This document shows positions 8,581 to 17,157 of a stretch of 47,098 nt of DNA, one piece after another; positions within the stretch are counted from its first letter, which is position 1; each line of letters opens with the position of its first letter. The DNA is from Spirochaetia bacterium (lineage in GTDB: Bacteria > Spirochaetota > Spirochaetia > Treponematales > Treponemataceae), in assembly GCA_900769985.1 (NCBI GenBank), contig CAAGIS010000162.1, positions 1-47,098 of the forward strand, given 5' to 3'. The position numbers and the translations under genes are program-made. Below the pieces are notes generated by a model. The model was not told the DNA's origin, did not search any database, and saw only the letters and a list, made by a program, of their open reading frames with translations.

Positions 8581-8597
8581 TTAGGGCGGAGCCCTAA
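8581..8597. repeat. GC-rich hairpin
   Basis: TTAGGGC, loop GGA, GCCCTAA forms a perfect 7-bp stem inside the repeat-rich spacer between the chemoreceptor and leuS genes. Confidence 0.6.
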
Positions 8598-8621
8598 GTC
8601 GTGCTTGGGAAAGAGGGAGGT

Positions 8622-8713
8622 TTGGAGGGAGAGAACCCACGCTACGAAAGTAGAAGGGTTCTCTCCCTCCAAGAAACAAACGCTACGAAAGTAGAAGGGT
8701 TCTCTTCCTCCAA
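8622..8713. repeat. Long nested hairpin plus 34-bp direct repeat
   Basis: Perfect 17-bp arms, TTGGAGGGAGAGAACCC (8622-8638) and GGGTTCTCTCCCTCCAA (8656-8672), enclose a 17-nt loop that itself holds CTAC-GAAA-GTAG. The loop and right arm (8639-8672) recur almost exactly at 8680-8713, with one base changed and a period of 41 bp. The remaining part of the 508-bp spacer (8294-8801) holds a TATAAT box at 8342-8347 for the chemoreceptor gene, and A/T-rich sequence with TATAAT-like boxes before leuS. Confidence 0.85.
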
Positions 8714-8801
8714 AATATTCTTTAGAAAATATCTTCACTATAAACAGATTTTTCGATAGAATATTATAAATATTTTACTATAATAATAGAGGCAGATTTT
8801 T

Positions 8802-11354
8802 ATGTCTAAATATCCTTTTGAAACAATTGAGCCTAAATGGCAAAAATACTGGGAAACAAACAAAACTTTTAAAGCAGTTGAAGACGAAAAATTCCCGAAA
8901 GAAAAAAGAAAGTATGTTCTTGATATGTTCCCTTATCCGTCAGCAGCAGGTCTACATGTAGGACATCCTGAAGGTTATACAGCAACAGATATTTACTGCC
9001 GTTACCTTCGAATGAACGGTTACAATGTCCTGCATCCAATGGGATTTGACTCGTTCGGGCTTCCTGCAGAAAACTATGCAATAAAAACAGGAACGCATCC
9101 AAAAACAACGACAAATGCAAACATTCAGAAATTTACACAGCAGATAAAGTCACTAGGATTCAGCTACGACTGGGACAGATGTGTTTCGACCTGCGAGCCT
9201 GATTATTACAAATGGACACAATGGATTTTCCTTCAGCTTTATAAAAAAGGACTTGCATACGAAGCACAAACTCCGATTAACTGGTGTCCTTCATGTCTGA
9301 CAGGGCTTGCAAACGAAGAAGTAAAAGAAGGTAAATGTGAACGCTGTGGCGCTCAGGTTACGCACAAAACTATCCGCCAGTGGATTTTAAAAATCACTGA
9401 TTATGCAGACAGGCTTGACAAAGACCTCGAAGGACTTGACTGGCCGGAAAGCGTAAAGGCAATGCAGCACAACTGGATTGGAAAATCAACAGGTGCAGAA
9501 GTTTCTTTTACAATTGCAGACAAAGACGGGAAACCTACTGACAAAAATCTTACAGTCTATACTACCAGATGTGATACGCTTTTCGGCGCAACTTACATGG
9601 TAGTAAGCCCTGAACACAAAATCATTCCTGACATTACGACTGCAGAACAGGAAGAAGCTGTAAAAAAATATCAGGAAGAAGCTGCAAAAAAATCTGACCT
9701 TGAAAGAACAGACCTTGCAAAAGACAAAACAGGCGTTTTTTCAGGCAGTTATGCAATAAACCCGGTAAACAAAAAATTGATTCCTATATGGATTGCAGAT
9801 TACGTTTTAATTTCTTACGGAACAGGTGCTATCATGGCAGTTCCTGCTCACGATGAACGTGACTGGGAGTTTGCAAAAAAATTTAATTTGCCTGTAATCG
9901 AAGTTTTAAAATCAGACGTTGACGTACAGAAACAGGCATGGACACAGGACGGAATTCACGTAAACTCAGAATTTCTTGACGGCTTAAACAAAAAAGATGC
10001 AATAGAAAAAATGCTTGACTTTCTTGAAGAAAACAAAATCGGAAGAAAAGCAGTCAATTATAAACTTCGCGACTGGGTATTCAGCAGACAGCGTTATTGG
10101 GGCGAGCCAATACCTTTGATTCACTGCCCGGAATGCGGTACAGTTCCTGTTCCTGACAGTGAACTTCCTCTTGAATTGCCAGAAGTAAAATCTTACCAGC
10201 CTACAGGTACAGGCGAATCTCCGCTTGCTGCAATAGAGTCTTGGGTAAACTGCAAATGTCCGAAGTGCGGAAAACCTGCAAAGCGCGAAACAAATACAAT
10301 GCCTCAATGGGGCGGTTCATGTTGGTATTACCTTCGATATCTTGATGCGCACAATGACAGTCAGTTCTGTTCTCCTGAAGCAGAAAAATACTGGATGCCG
10401 GTAGATTTGTATATTGGAGGAGCTGAACACGCAGTTTTGCACCTGCTCTATGCAAGATTCTGGCATAAAGTTTTATATGATATCGGCGTTGTTTCTACAA
10501 AAGAGCCGTTCCAGCGCCTTGTAAATCAGGGAATGATTACGTCTTTTGCTTTCCAGAGAAAAAACAAGACTTTAGTTCCGACAGATGAAGTTGAACAGAA
10601 AGAAGACGGAAAATACTACGAAAAAGCAACAGGCGAAGAACTAGAACAGATTGTCGCAAAAATGTCAAAATCGCTTAAAAACGTTGTAAACCCTGACGAT
10701 GAAATAAAATCATACGGCGCAGACAGTGTCCGCATGTATGAAATGTTCATGGGGCCTCTTACAATGAGCAAGCCTTGGTCAACACAGGGAATAACCGGTA
10801 TCCACAGATTCCTTGAAAAAGTCTGGGGACTTTCTGAAAAACCAATGGCAGATATTGACCTTAATTCAAAAATCGAGGACAAAACACTTCTTTCTGCACG
10901 AAAGACTTTTGCCCAGACAATCAAAAAAGTGACGGACGACACAGCCTCTTTAAATTTCAACACAGCAATAAGCCAGATGATGATTTTTATAAACGAAATT
11001 TCAAAATTACCTGAAATTCCAAAGGCAATGTGGCAGGACTTTGTAAAAATCCTTTCGCCTTACGCTCCTCATTTATGCGAAGAGTTGTGGCAAAAACTCG
11101 GTAACAATGGAACAATCGCTTACGAACAGTGGCCGTCTGCAAACGAAAACTTTATCAAAGACGATACAAAGACAATCGTCGTAATGGTAAACGGCAAAAA
11201 GCGCGATACTTTTGAAGCCACTCCTGGAACTGCTGATGACGTTCTTAAACAAACAGCTCTTTCGCGCGACGGCGTAAAGAAATTTACGGACGGACATGAA
11301 ATTGTAAAATGCATTATCGTTCCTGATAAACTTGTAAATCTCGTCGTAAAATAA
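8802..11354 (+). CDS. leuS: Leucyl-tRNA synthetase
   Basis: This 850-residue class I aminoacyl-tRNA synthetase charges tRNA-Leu. The HIGH motif is HVGH (residues 52-55 in PYPSAAGLHVGHPEGY) and the KMSKS motif is KMSKSLKN near residue 620. The CP1 editing domain is present (TTRCDTLFGATYMVVSPEH and the GTGAIMAVPAHDERD region), as are zinc-binding cysteine pairs (CPSC/CERC and CPECG/CPKCG). Length is normal for bacterial LeuRS. GAGG lies 8 nt upstream of the ATG. It is a single-gene unit ending at a bidirectional terminator shared with the STAS operon. I see no T-box leader. Confidence 0.97.
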   Translation: MSKYPFETIEPKWQKYWETNKTFKAVEDEKFPKEKRKYVLDMFPYPSAAGLHVGHPEGYTATDIYCRYLRMNGYNVLHPMGFDSFGLPAENYAIKTGTHPKTTTNANIQKFTQQIKSLGFSYDWDRCVSTCEPDYYKWTQWIFLQLYKKGLAYEAQTPINWCPSCLTGLANEEVKEGKCERCGAQVTHKTIRQWILKITDYADRLDKDLEGLDWPESVKAMQHNWIGKSTGAEVSFTIADKDGKPTDKNLTVYTTRCDTLFGATYMVVSPEHKIIPDITTAEQEEAVKKYQEEAAKKSDLERTDLAKDKTGVFSGSYAINPVNKKLIPIWIADYVLISYGTGAIMAVPAHDERDWEFAKKFNLPVIEVLKSDVDVQKQAWTQDGIHVNSEFLDGLNKKDAIEKMLDFLEENKIGRKAVNYKLRDWVFSRQRYWGEPIPLIHCPECGTVPVPDSELPLELPEVKSYQPTGTGESPLAAIESWVNCKCPKCGKPAKRETNTMPQWGGSCWYYLRYLDAHNDSQFCSPEAEKYWMPVDLYIGGAEHAVLHLLYARFWHKVLYDIGVVSTKEPFQRLVNQGMITSFAFQRKNKTLVPTDEVEQKEDGKYYEKATGEELEQIVAKMSKSLKNVVNPDDEIKSYGADSVRMYEMFMGPLTMSKPWSTQGITGIHRFLEKVWGLSEKPMADIDLNSKIEDKTLLSARKTFAQTIKKVTDDTASLNFNTAISQMMIFINEISKLPEIPKAMWQDFVKILSPYAPHLCEELWQKLGNNGTIAYEQWPSANENFIKDDTKTIVVMVNGKKRDTFEATPGTADDVLKQTALSRDGVKKFTDGHEIVKCIIVPDKLVNLVVK

Positions 11355-11362
11355 AATGAGTA

Positions 11363-11407
11363 AAAAAAAACTGCCACCTGAATTTTAGATTCAAGTGGCA
11401 GTTTTTT
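11363..11407. terminator. Bidirectional terminator between leuS and the STAS operon
   Basis: CTGCCAC (11371-11377) pairs with GTGGCAG (11395-11401), the stem continues as TGAAT/ATTCA after one mismatch, and the loop is 5 nt. An A-run precedes and a T-run follows the stem, so it can end transcription from both convergent units. Confidence 0.85.
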
Positions 11408-11434
11408 TATCTGTATATAATATAGTCGTAAAAA

Positions 11435-11761
11435 CTATTGAACTTCCGTAACAGACTGAATTACGTTAAAAGCCTCTAAAAATCCAGTTTCCTTTACAGT
11501 ATTCATTGCAGAAAATGACATATTCATAAGATAAAGTTTAAAACCATATTCCTGCCCTTCATTAAAGGCAGCAAAAAGCATTCCCATAGCAGTTGAATCA
11601 ATCGTAAAAACCTGCGACAAATCCAAAACTACATTTGTCCTCTTAATCTCATCAAATATTTTATCCTGCAAATCTCCAACCGTATATGAATTGCACGATC
11701 CTGTAAGTTCAAAAAGAATATAGTTTGCACCGCGTTTTTCTGTAACTGCCAGCTGTTCCAT
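11435..11761 (-). CDS. STAS-domain anti-sigma-factor-antagonist-like protein
   Basis: This 108-residue single-STAS protein contains the segment VVLDLSQVFTIDSTAMGMLF, in which Ser in IDSTAMG occupies the position phosphorylated in SpoIIAA/RsbV. Such proteins bind a cognate partner (an anti-sigma kinase or another target) when dephosphorylated. It sits 15 nt downstream of two SpoIIE-type genes with a GAGG ribosome-binding site, which makes one of them its likely phosphatase. No RsbW-like kinase is in the window, so the circuit is incomplete here. Confidence 0.88.
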   Translation of the reverse strand: MEQLAVTEKRGANYILFELTGSCNSYTVGDLQDKIFDEIKRTNVVLDLSQVFTIDSTAMGMLFAAFNEGQEYGFKLYLMNMSFSAMNTVKETGFLEAFNVIQSVTEVQ

Positions 11762-11776
11762 ATTAAATACCTCTCA

Positions 11777-14377
11777 TTAAAAATCAGTCTTCTCTGAAAA
11801 ATTTTCCGTATCGCTGACTTTATTTATATTAGAAAAATCGTCATTAAACATATCTTCTGCAAAGTCGCTCAAATCAGCAAGGTCAGATCCTGCACCGACA
11901 TCAGATTCAAACGCAGATTCAATATCTGCTCCTGTTTCTTCGCCAGATGCAATTTCTGAGTCAACTACAGATTCAAATTCAGAAGCAGATGCAGTTTCAG
12001 AAACAGAGTCTTTTTCCCCGCCTTCATCTTGAGACGGTTCAAAGTTCTCCGAATCTTCAATCGCAGCATTAATCAGTGCATCGGCATCAAAACTGTCCGC
12101 ATGGTCTGCGATATGTTCCTGCGCAGAATCTCCGGCTTCAGAAACTGCAACGCCGTCTTTACCAAGATATTTTACAACAAGTATAGTAATATCATCTTCC
12201 AGCTCTTTAGACATAAAGCGCTGGAGATTGTCATAAGTAAACTTTGTAATTCGGCTTGCAGGATAAGTGTAATTATCCATAATTGTCTGTTTAATGCGTT
12301 CTTTTCCAAACTGCTCACCGCGAAGCGAATGAGAATTTATAAGACCGCTTGTCGAAATTGCAAGCATATCGCCCGATACAAGCTTTATCTGCTTTACTTT
12401 TATCAGAGGCGTAATGTCCTTTACAAATCCTAAAACATATCCCTTACCTTGAATTTCAATGACGTTGTTATAAGTTTTTGAATATTCAAGCAACGTAGGA
12501 ATTCCGCAGTTAACATAATACATAGTGTCAGATGCAAAATCCATCAGGCAGAATACTCCGCTAAAGAAAGTTCCGGGCGGGAGGTTAAAACGAATAAACG
12601 CATTTACTTTCTGAATCAGTTTTTTAAAGTCGTGCGTATCTGCAAGGAAAGTACGAATAATAGACTTTAAAATTACCATACTCATAGAAGCCGAAATACC
12701 CTTTCCGCTTAAAGAACCGATTACCATAATATGACTTGTATCATTCAACCGGATTAAATCGACAAATTCTCCACCAATATTGTGAGCAGGAACCATAAGA
12801 TACCCTACGTCAACTTTAGGATTTTTTATGTAATCCATATTTTCCTGAATTGAAGTAATAATCTGGCTTGACATCCTGATTTCTCGGTTTACAGTTCCGA
12901 TTACAGAAGCATTTGCAATATTTTTCATATAGTAGCCGAATACGAAAAAATATGAATAAAATTTATCAAGAACATGCTTATCATATTCATCATAACTGCT
13001 TCCAGTACGTTTTTCGCCCAGAAGAAGAAGTCCGAGAATATGATGTCCTTCATGGAGAACTATTAATGCTTCTGATTCAGTTTCATAAAAGATTTTTTCA
13101 ATGTCTTCCATTACAGGCTGCAGAATATAGTTGTTTTCAACTTCTTCGCGGAACAGAATGTAAATATCATTGTTCATCAAAGCTTCACGCGCCTTTGCAG
13201 ATTTTGTAATCGTGCAGGTTTTACCCTCTGAGTTAAAAGCTGTCGAATATTCTCCTGTACTAGAATCAATGAGCACAGTCATTGTCGTAGCCTGCATATT
13301 ATCTTGAAAAGCCTTGAAAAATTCCTGAGAAATGTCTGAAAGTTCATTTTCATAATCAATCGAAGCAAGCGCTTTTTCAAATTCCTCTTCATACTGACTT
13401 GAGCGGTAATTGACAACTTTCATCAAAACTGAACTTATCAATCGCCCTAACATCATCACAAGGAACAGACCTAAGAAAACAAGAATATTATACAAAACCG
13501 AGCTTACAGAATACAATGGTCTGAGCGCCACATAAATGACAGCACCGGCAGCAGCAGGAATAAGATATCTTATTACCAGAGTAAGTATCGAAGAAAAAAA
13601 GATTCCGCTGTCAAAAATTTTATCCTGCGTAACTGTATGCAGAATTAAAACAGACATTACTCCTATAATGTACATGAACAACGTCCGCATCATAGGAAGC
13701 ATCATTGAAAGATAATAAATTACTGCAAGTCCGACCCAGGAAAAGACAACAGATGCAAAACACAAAAGAGATTTCTGAAGCAAAAGCCGGGAATTATAAT
13801 TTTCTGCCGTCAAAAGCATTATCAAAAAGCCAAGTGTCGGACAGATAAAAACATAAACTGCAATATAAAGATTTAGCCATGTAAACGGCATGATTTTTGC
13901 CAGTTCCCCTGAAAAAACAAAATCAGAACTGATTGTAAAAACAGAGTTGTCATCAATGTAATGTCTTGTAAAAGGAAAAAACGTACCGACATCAGCATCC
14001 TGTTTTACAAGATACGGAGAAGAAGTTCCTGTATAAAGCCTTGCAAAAACAATATAAGCACCTGCAACAAGCAGAATGATTTTAATTACAAGAACAACAT
14101 TTGATTTTTTCTTTTTTGCAAAATTTACAAACATTCCTGAAATTTCAAGAAAGACTGCCATTACAAGAAATAATGCCATGTGAATAAGAAAATCAAGTAT
14201 TTTTAAAGAATTGGAATACGTACAAATAACGGCAAAAAACATTATAATCGCAGCAGCCGCATCAAGAAGCAGGACATTGATAATTGAACTTTCAACACCC
14301 TGATTCTTTGTATTTACATTCATTGATGTCCAGATAAAATATGCAACAAGTGCTGCATTTAATATAACAAAAATCAT
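11777..14377 (-). CDS. Multi-pass membrane protein with degenerate SpoIIE/PP2C domain
   Basis: This 866-residue protein has about nine hydrophobic segments in residues 1-315, a GAF-like region (about 345-480), a SpoIIE/PP2C-like domain (about 520-738) and an acidic, Ser/Glu/Asp-rich tail of about 125 residues. The PP2C domain has lost metal ligands: GGDFYD is GGEFVD (535-540), GDVSGKG is GSLSGKG (Ser555 for Asp) and the later TDG is TSG (Ser677 for Asp). Only the final DDITIL aspartates (728-729) remain. The fold is otherwise recognisable (YVNCGIPTLL, GEQFGKERIK). It is probably a pseudo-phosphatase acting as sensor or scaffold. Start and upstream stop overlap by one base (TGATG). Confidence 0.85.
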   Translation of the reverse strand: MIFVILNAALVAYFIWTSMNVNTKNQGVESSIINVLLLDAAAAIIMFFAVICTYSNSLKILDFLIHMALFLVMAVFLEISGMFVNFAKKKKSNVVLVIKIILLVAGAYIVFARLYTGTSSPYLVKQDADVGTFFPFTRHYIDDNSVFTISSDFVFSGELAKIMPFTWLNLYIAVYVFICPTLGFLIMLLTAENYNSRLLLQKSLLCFASVVFSWVGLAVIYYLSMMLPMMRTLFMYIIGVMSVLILHTVTQDKIFDSGIFFSSILTLVIRYLIPAAAGAVIYVALRPLYSVSSVLYNILVFLGLFLVMMLGRLISSVLMKVVNYRSSQYEEEFEKALASIDYENELSDISQEFFKAFQDNMQATTMTVLIDSSTGEYSTAFNSEGKTCTITKSAKAREALMNNDIYILFREEVENNYILQPVMEDIEKIFYETESEALIVLHEGHHILGLLLLGEKRTGSSYDEYDKHVLDKFYSYFFVFGYYMKNIANASVIGTVNREIRMSSQIITSIQENMDYIKNPKVDVGYLMVPAHNIGGEFVDLIRLNDTSHIMVIGSLSGKGISASMSMVILKSIIRTFLADTHDFKKLIQKVNAFIRFNLPPGTFFSGVFCLMDFASDTMYYVNCGIPTLLEYSKTYNNVIEIQGKGYVLGFVKDITPLIKVKQIKLVSGDMLAISTSGLINSHSLRGEQFGKERIKQTIMDNYTYPASRITKFTYDNLQRFMSKELEDDITILVVKYLGKDGVAVSEAGDSAQEHIADHADSFDADALINAAIEDSENFEPSQDEGGEKDSVSETASASEFESVVDSEIASGEETGADIESAFESDVGAGSDLADLSDFAEDMFNDDFSNINKVSDTENFSEKTDF

Positions 14378-15771
14378 CAGCTTACCACCTTTGTAACCAT
14401 CATAGTAATATCATCATGAAGTTTATTGCTGCCTTTATAATCAAAAATTAAGTTGACGATGTCATCAATAAATTCCTGAGGCTGCTTTGCAGCACTGTTT
14501 TTAATAGTATCTGTATATAATTGCGTATCGCCAAGTTCAACACCTTCTTCGTTCATAACTTCAGAAACACCATCAGATGCAAACAAAATCAAATCATCAC
14601 GGAAAAGGCGCTGTTCATCAATACGGATATCGTCAATATCAATGATTCCGACTACACCGCAGTTTGAAGAAAGCGGCTTAATCGTATAACCGTCAGGGGC
14701 ACGCGTAACAATAATCGGATCTGACATCGAAGCATTCACATAACGGATTGTCATCTTTTGCGTATCAACAACACTTATGAACAATACAGTATATTTATCC
14801 TGAAGCTTCATTCCCTTAATGGCTTTATCTATTGAACGGACAATCGTAATGAGATCTTCTTTGTCTTCAATAATCTTTACAGTATTCATTACAAGACCCA
14901 TAATCAATGCAGCAGGGAGACCTTTTCCTGAAACGTCACCAAGCATTAAAAGTGTTTTATGTTCATCAATAGGCAGAGCCGTATAATAGTCGCCGGAAAC
15001 ATTAACAAGAGGTCTGAAATACGCTGCAATTTTAAGGCGCTTTGTATCAGGCATTTTTGCAGGAAGGAACAGGCGCTGCGTTTCTGCAAGCTGTTCCCAT
15101 TCTTTAGAAAGACTTGAAATTTCGCTCAAAGAAGAAATCGTATTAGTTCTTTTTCTAAATCGTATGAATTCTTCAAGAAGCGGCTTATAAATTCCAGTGT
15201 CAAAAATCCTTGTATAACGGCAAAGTACAAAAAAGTGAAATTTATCGACAGAAAGAACGAATCCTCGTGCCTTTTTGTATTGTGAAGTAATGCCGAGCTT
15301 GTCACCTACAAAGTCAAAACCGTCAGGCCATGTTACAGGAAAGTTATTCTGAAGAACCCTTAAAGTTTCTTTGTCACAAGTAAGCCTGTTAGGACTGTTG
15401 TAAAGAACGTATTCTTTTTCGCTGTCAATATACAGAACAGAACAGTCTGCCTTTTGTTCCAGTATAGTCTGAATAATTTCGTAAAAATCTTCCAGAGTAT
15501 AGCAAAAACGGAGACTGTCTATAAAAAGCTGAATATATTTAGTTTCTTCTTTTTTAAGAACTTTGTCTTCCATAGTTTTATTTACAAACTTTGTAAAAGA
15601 TGAAGACATAATCAGAAAAAACATAAGAAGCATGAATTCCAGCAGCCAGAAATATAAGGAATCAACCATAAGAGTAACTTTTGGAAGAATTAAAAAAGAA
15701 ACTATCATAAATAGCAATGCCGAAATCAAATAATTTAATATTTCAACATATCGTTTGCGTTGTTTTAGCAT
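14377..15771 (-). CDS. SpoIIE-type PP2C phosphatase with two TM segments and GAF-like region
   Basis: This 464-residue protein has two N-terminal membrane segments (residues 12-30 and 38-56), a GAF-like region (about 75-200) and a SpoIIE/PP2C phosphatase domain (about 235-462). Metal-binding positions are kept: Asp261 in SGDYYT, Asp279 in GDVSGKG, Asp400 in FASDGVSE and Asp453-454 in DDITMMV. Family members dephosphorylate STAS proteins, and one is encoded two genes downstream. A GGAG ribosome-binding site precedes the ATG. It heads the operon and is preceded by a TATAAT box and by a sigma-28-like element. Confidence 0.9.
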   Translation of the reverse strand: MLKQRKRYVEILNYLISALLFMIVSFLILPKVTLMVDSLYFWLLEFMLLMFFLIMSSSFTKFVNKTMEDKVLKKEETKYIQLFIDSLRFCYTLEDFYEIIQTILEQKADCSVLYIDSEKEYVLYNSPNRLTCDKETLRVLQNNFPVTWPDGFDFVGDKLGITSQYKKARGFVLSVDKFHFFVLCRYTRIFDTGIYKPLLEEFIRFRKRTNTISSLSEISSLSKEWEQLAETQRLFLPAKMPDTKRLKIAAYFRPLVNVSGDYYTALPIDEHKTLLMLGDVSGKGLPAALIMGLVMNTVKIIEDKEDLITIVRSIDKAIKGMKLQDKYTVLFISVVDTQKMTIRYVNASMSDPIIVTRAPDGYTIKPLSSNCGVVGIIDIDDIRIDEQRLFRDDLILFASDGVSEVMNEEGVELGDTQLYTDTIKNSAAKQPQEFIDDIVNLIFDYKGSNKLHDDITMMVTKVVS

Positions 15772-15814
15772 ACTAACTCCATAAAAAGAGATGTCATCAA
15801 ACTATTATAACATA

Positions 15815-15842
15815 ATATCGGCAAAAAAGAAAAAGAAATTTA
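15815..15842 (-). promoter_or_regulatory. Possible sigma-28 (FliA) type promoter of the PP2C/STAS operon
   Basis: On the minus strand TAAA (15839-15842) is followed after 16 nt by GCCGATAT (15815-15822), close to the sigma-28 consensus TAAA-N15-GCCGATAA. A sigma-70-like TATAAT lies about 1 nt further downstream. The spacing is one base off consensus, so this is tentative. Confidence 0.4.
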
Positions 15843-15892
15843 ATAAATGACTGTAAATTCGCATTTTACATTATTTTGGAAGCCAGTAATGC

Positions 15893-15934
15893 AAAAAAAA
15901 GACTGCCTCATAAGTTTTAAGGCAGTCTTTTTTT
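15893..15934 (-). terminator. Terminator after dnaJ
   Basis: GACTGCCT (15901-15908) pairs with AGGCAGTC (15920-15927), with an 11-nt loop and T-runs on both strands. It lies 18-60 nt past the dnaJ stop and ends the grpE-dnaK-dnaJ unit. Confidence 0.85.
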
Positions 15935-15952
15935 ATTTTAACTTGATAAAAA

Positions 15953-17089
15953 TCAATGAGAAAGACTTGAAAGCGAAATCAAATCAGGTGAAGTCGAAGC
16001 GTTTTCTTCTGCTGCATACGCTTCCATTAATTTACGCTGGGCAGCAGTCATTTTTGCAGGAACCTGGATTAATAATTTTATGTACAAGTCTCCTTTCCGA
16101 CCAACATTTGAAGGCACACCTTCGTTTTTTACACGCAGAATCTTTCCGTTAGGAGTTCCTGCAGGAATTTTTACATCGATTGACTTTTCGTCAAGGGTTT
16201 TTATAGTAATCGTTGCGCCCAAAGCTGCCTGACTTAACGATACAGGCACGGCACAATACAAATCATATCCGTCACGCTCAAAATACTGATGATCTTTTAT
16301 ATGAATGACAACAATCAAGTCGCCGCTCGGACCACCGTTTCTGCCTGCATTTCCCTGATGAGGAATTACAATCCGCTTGCCTTCGCTGACACCTGCAGGA
16401 ATAGTAAGTGTTACGCGGCTTGATTTCTGTTCAACGCCTGTACCGCGGCATACTTTACATGGATTATCGATAGTTTTTCCTGTTCCGCCGCAAGTAGGAC
16501 ATGTCTGCTGAACTGTAAAAAAGCCTGCGCTTCTGCCGACCTGTCCCATTCCGTTACAAGTAGGACAAGTTTTCCTGCTTCCGCCAGCTGCACAGCCAGA
16601 ACCGCCGCAACTGCTACACGGAACTTCGTGAGAAAAACGCACATCTTCTTTTGTTCCGTATACTGCATCTTTAAAATCAATCTCAAGGTCATATCTTAAA
16701 GAAGCGCCCTGGCCTGGTTCACTTGAACGACCTCCAAATCCTCTGGAACGACCGCCACCACCAAAGAGGTTTTCAAAAATATCGCTGAAACCACCGCCAA
16801 ACAAATCACTAAAGTCCGTAAAGGCATGAGAATATCCTCCCGAACCGCCAGCACCACCCATTCCTTCAAGACCGGCAAAACCATACTGATCATAAATCGG
16901 ACGCTTTTTATCATCAGAAAGAACTTCGTAAGCTTCAGTTGCTTCCTTAAATTTTTCTTCAGCTTCCTTATCTCCAGGATTTCTGTCAGGATGATATTTT
17001 ATTGCAAGTTTTCGGTAACCTTTTTTTATATCATCGAGAGATGCAGATTTATCTACTCCAAGAACTTCGTAATAATCACGTTTAGCCAT
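15953..17089 (-). CDS. dnaJ: Chaperone protein DnaJ
   Basis: This 378-residue type I Hsp40 has a J domain with the HPD tripeptide at residues 33-35, a Gly/Phe-rich linker (GGAGGSGGYS to GGGGRSRGFGG) and four zinc-finger repeats (CSSCGGSG, CPTCNGMG, CPTCGGTG, CKVCRGTG). The C-terminal substrate-binding domain follows. It stimulates the ATPase of DnaK and delivers unfolded clients. It follows dnaK by 68 nt, and that spacer holds a GC hairpin. Confidence 0.97.
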   Translation of the reverse strand: MAKRDYYEVLGVDKSASLDDIKKGYRKLAIKYHPDRNPGDKEAEEKFKEATEAYEVLSDDKKRPIYDQYGFAGLEGMGGAGGSGGYSHAFTDFSDLFGGGFSDIFENLFGGGGRSRGFGGRSSEPGQGASLRYDLEIDFKDAVYGTKEDVRFSHEVPCSSCGGSGCAAGGSRKTCPTCNGMGQVGRSAGFFTVQQTCPTCGGTGKTIDNPCKVCRGTGVEQKSSRVTLTIPAGVSEGKRIVIPHQGNAGRNGGPSGDLIVVIHIKDHQYFERDGYDLYCAVPVSLSQAALGATITIKTLDEKSIDVKIPAGTPNGKILRVKNEGVPSNVGRKGDLYIKLLIQVPAKMTAAQRKLMEAYAAEENASTSPDLISLSSLSH

Positions 17090-17118
17090 ATTTTTAATCC
17101 TTATTTAAAGGTAAATAA

Positions 17119-17136
17119 GGCGCCATGGAGGGCGCC
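17119..17136 (-). other. GC hairpin between dnaK and dnaJ
   Basis: GGCGCC (17119-17124), six bases, GGCGCC (17131-17136) forms a 6-bp stem. There is no T-run after it on the minus strand, so it is more likely an mRNA processing or stabilising structure than a terminator. Confidence 0.4.
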
Positions 17137-17157
17137 CGTATTTGCATTACAACAAGA

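Noticed and set aside
8488..8738. Overlapping ORFs on both strands in the chemoreceptor-leuS spacer
   Set aside because: They run through direct and inverted repeats, have no ribosome-binding site and no family resemblance; the composition reflects the repeats.
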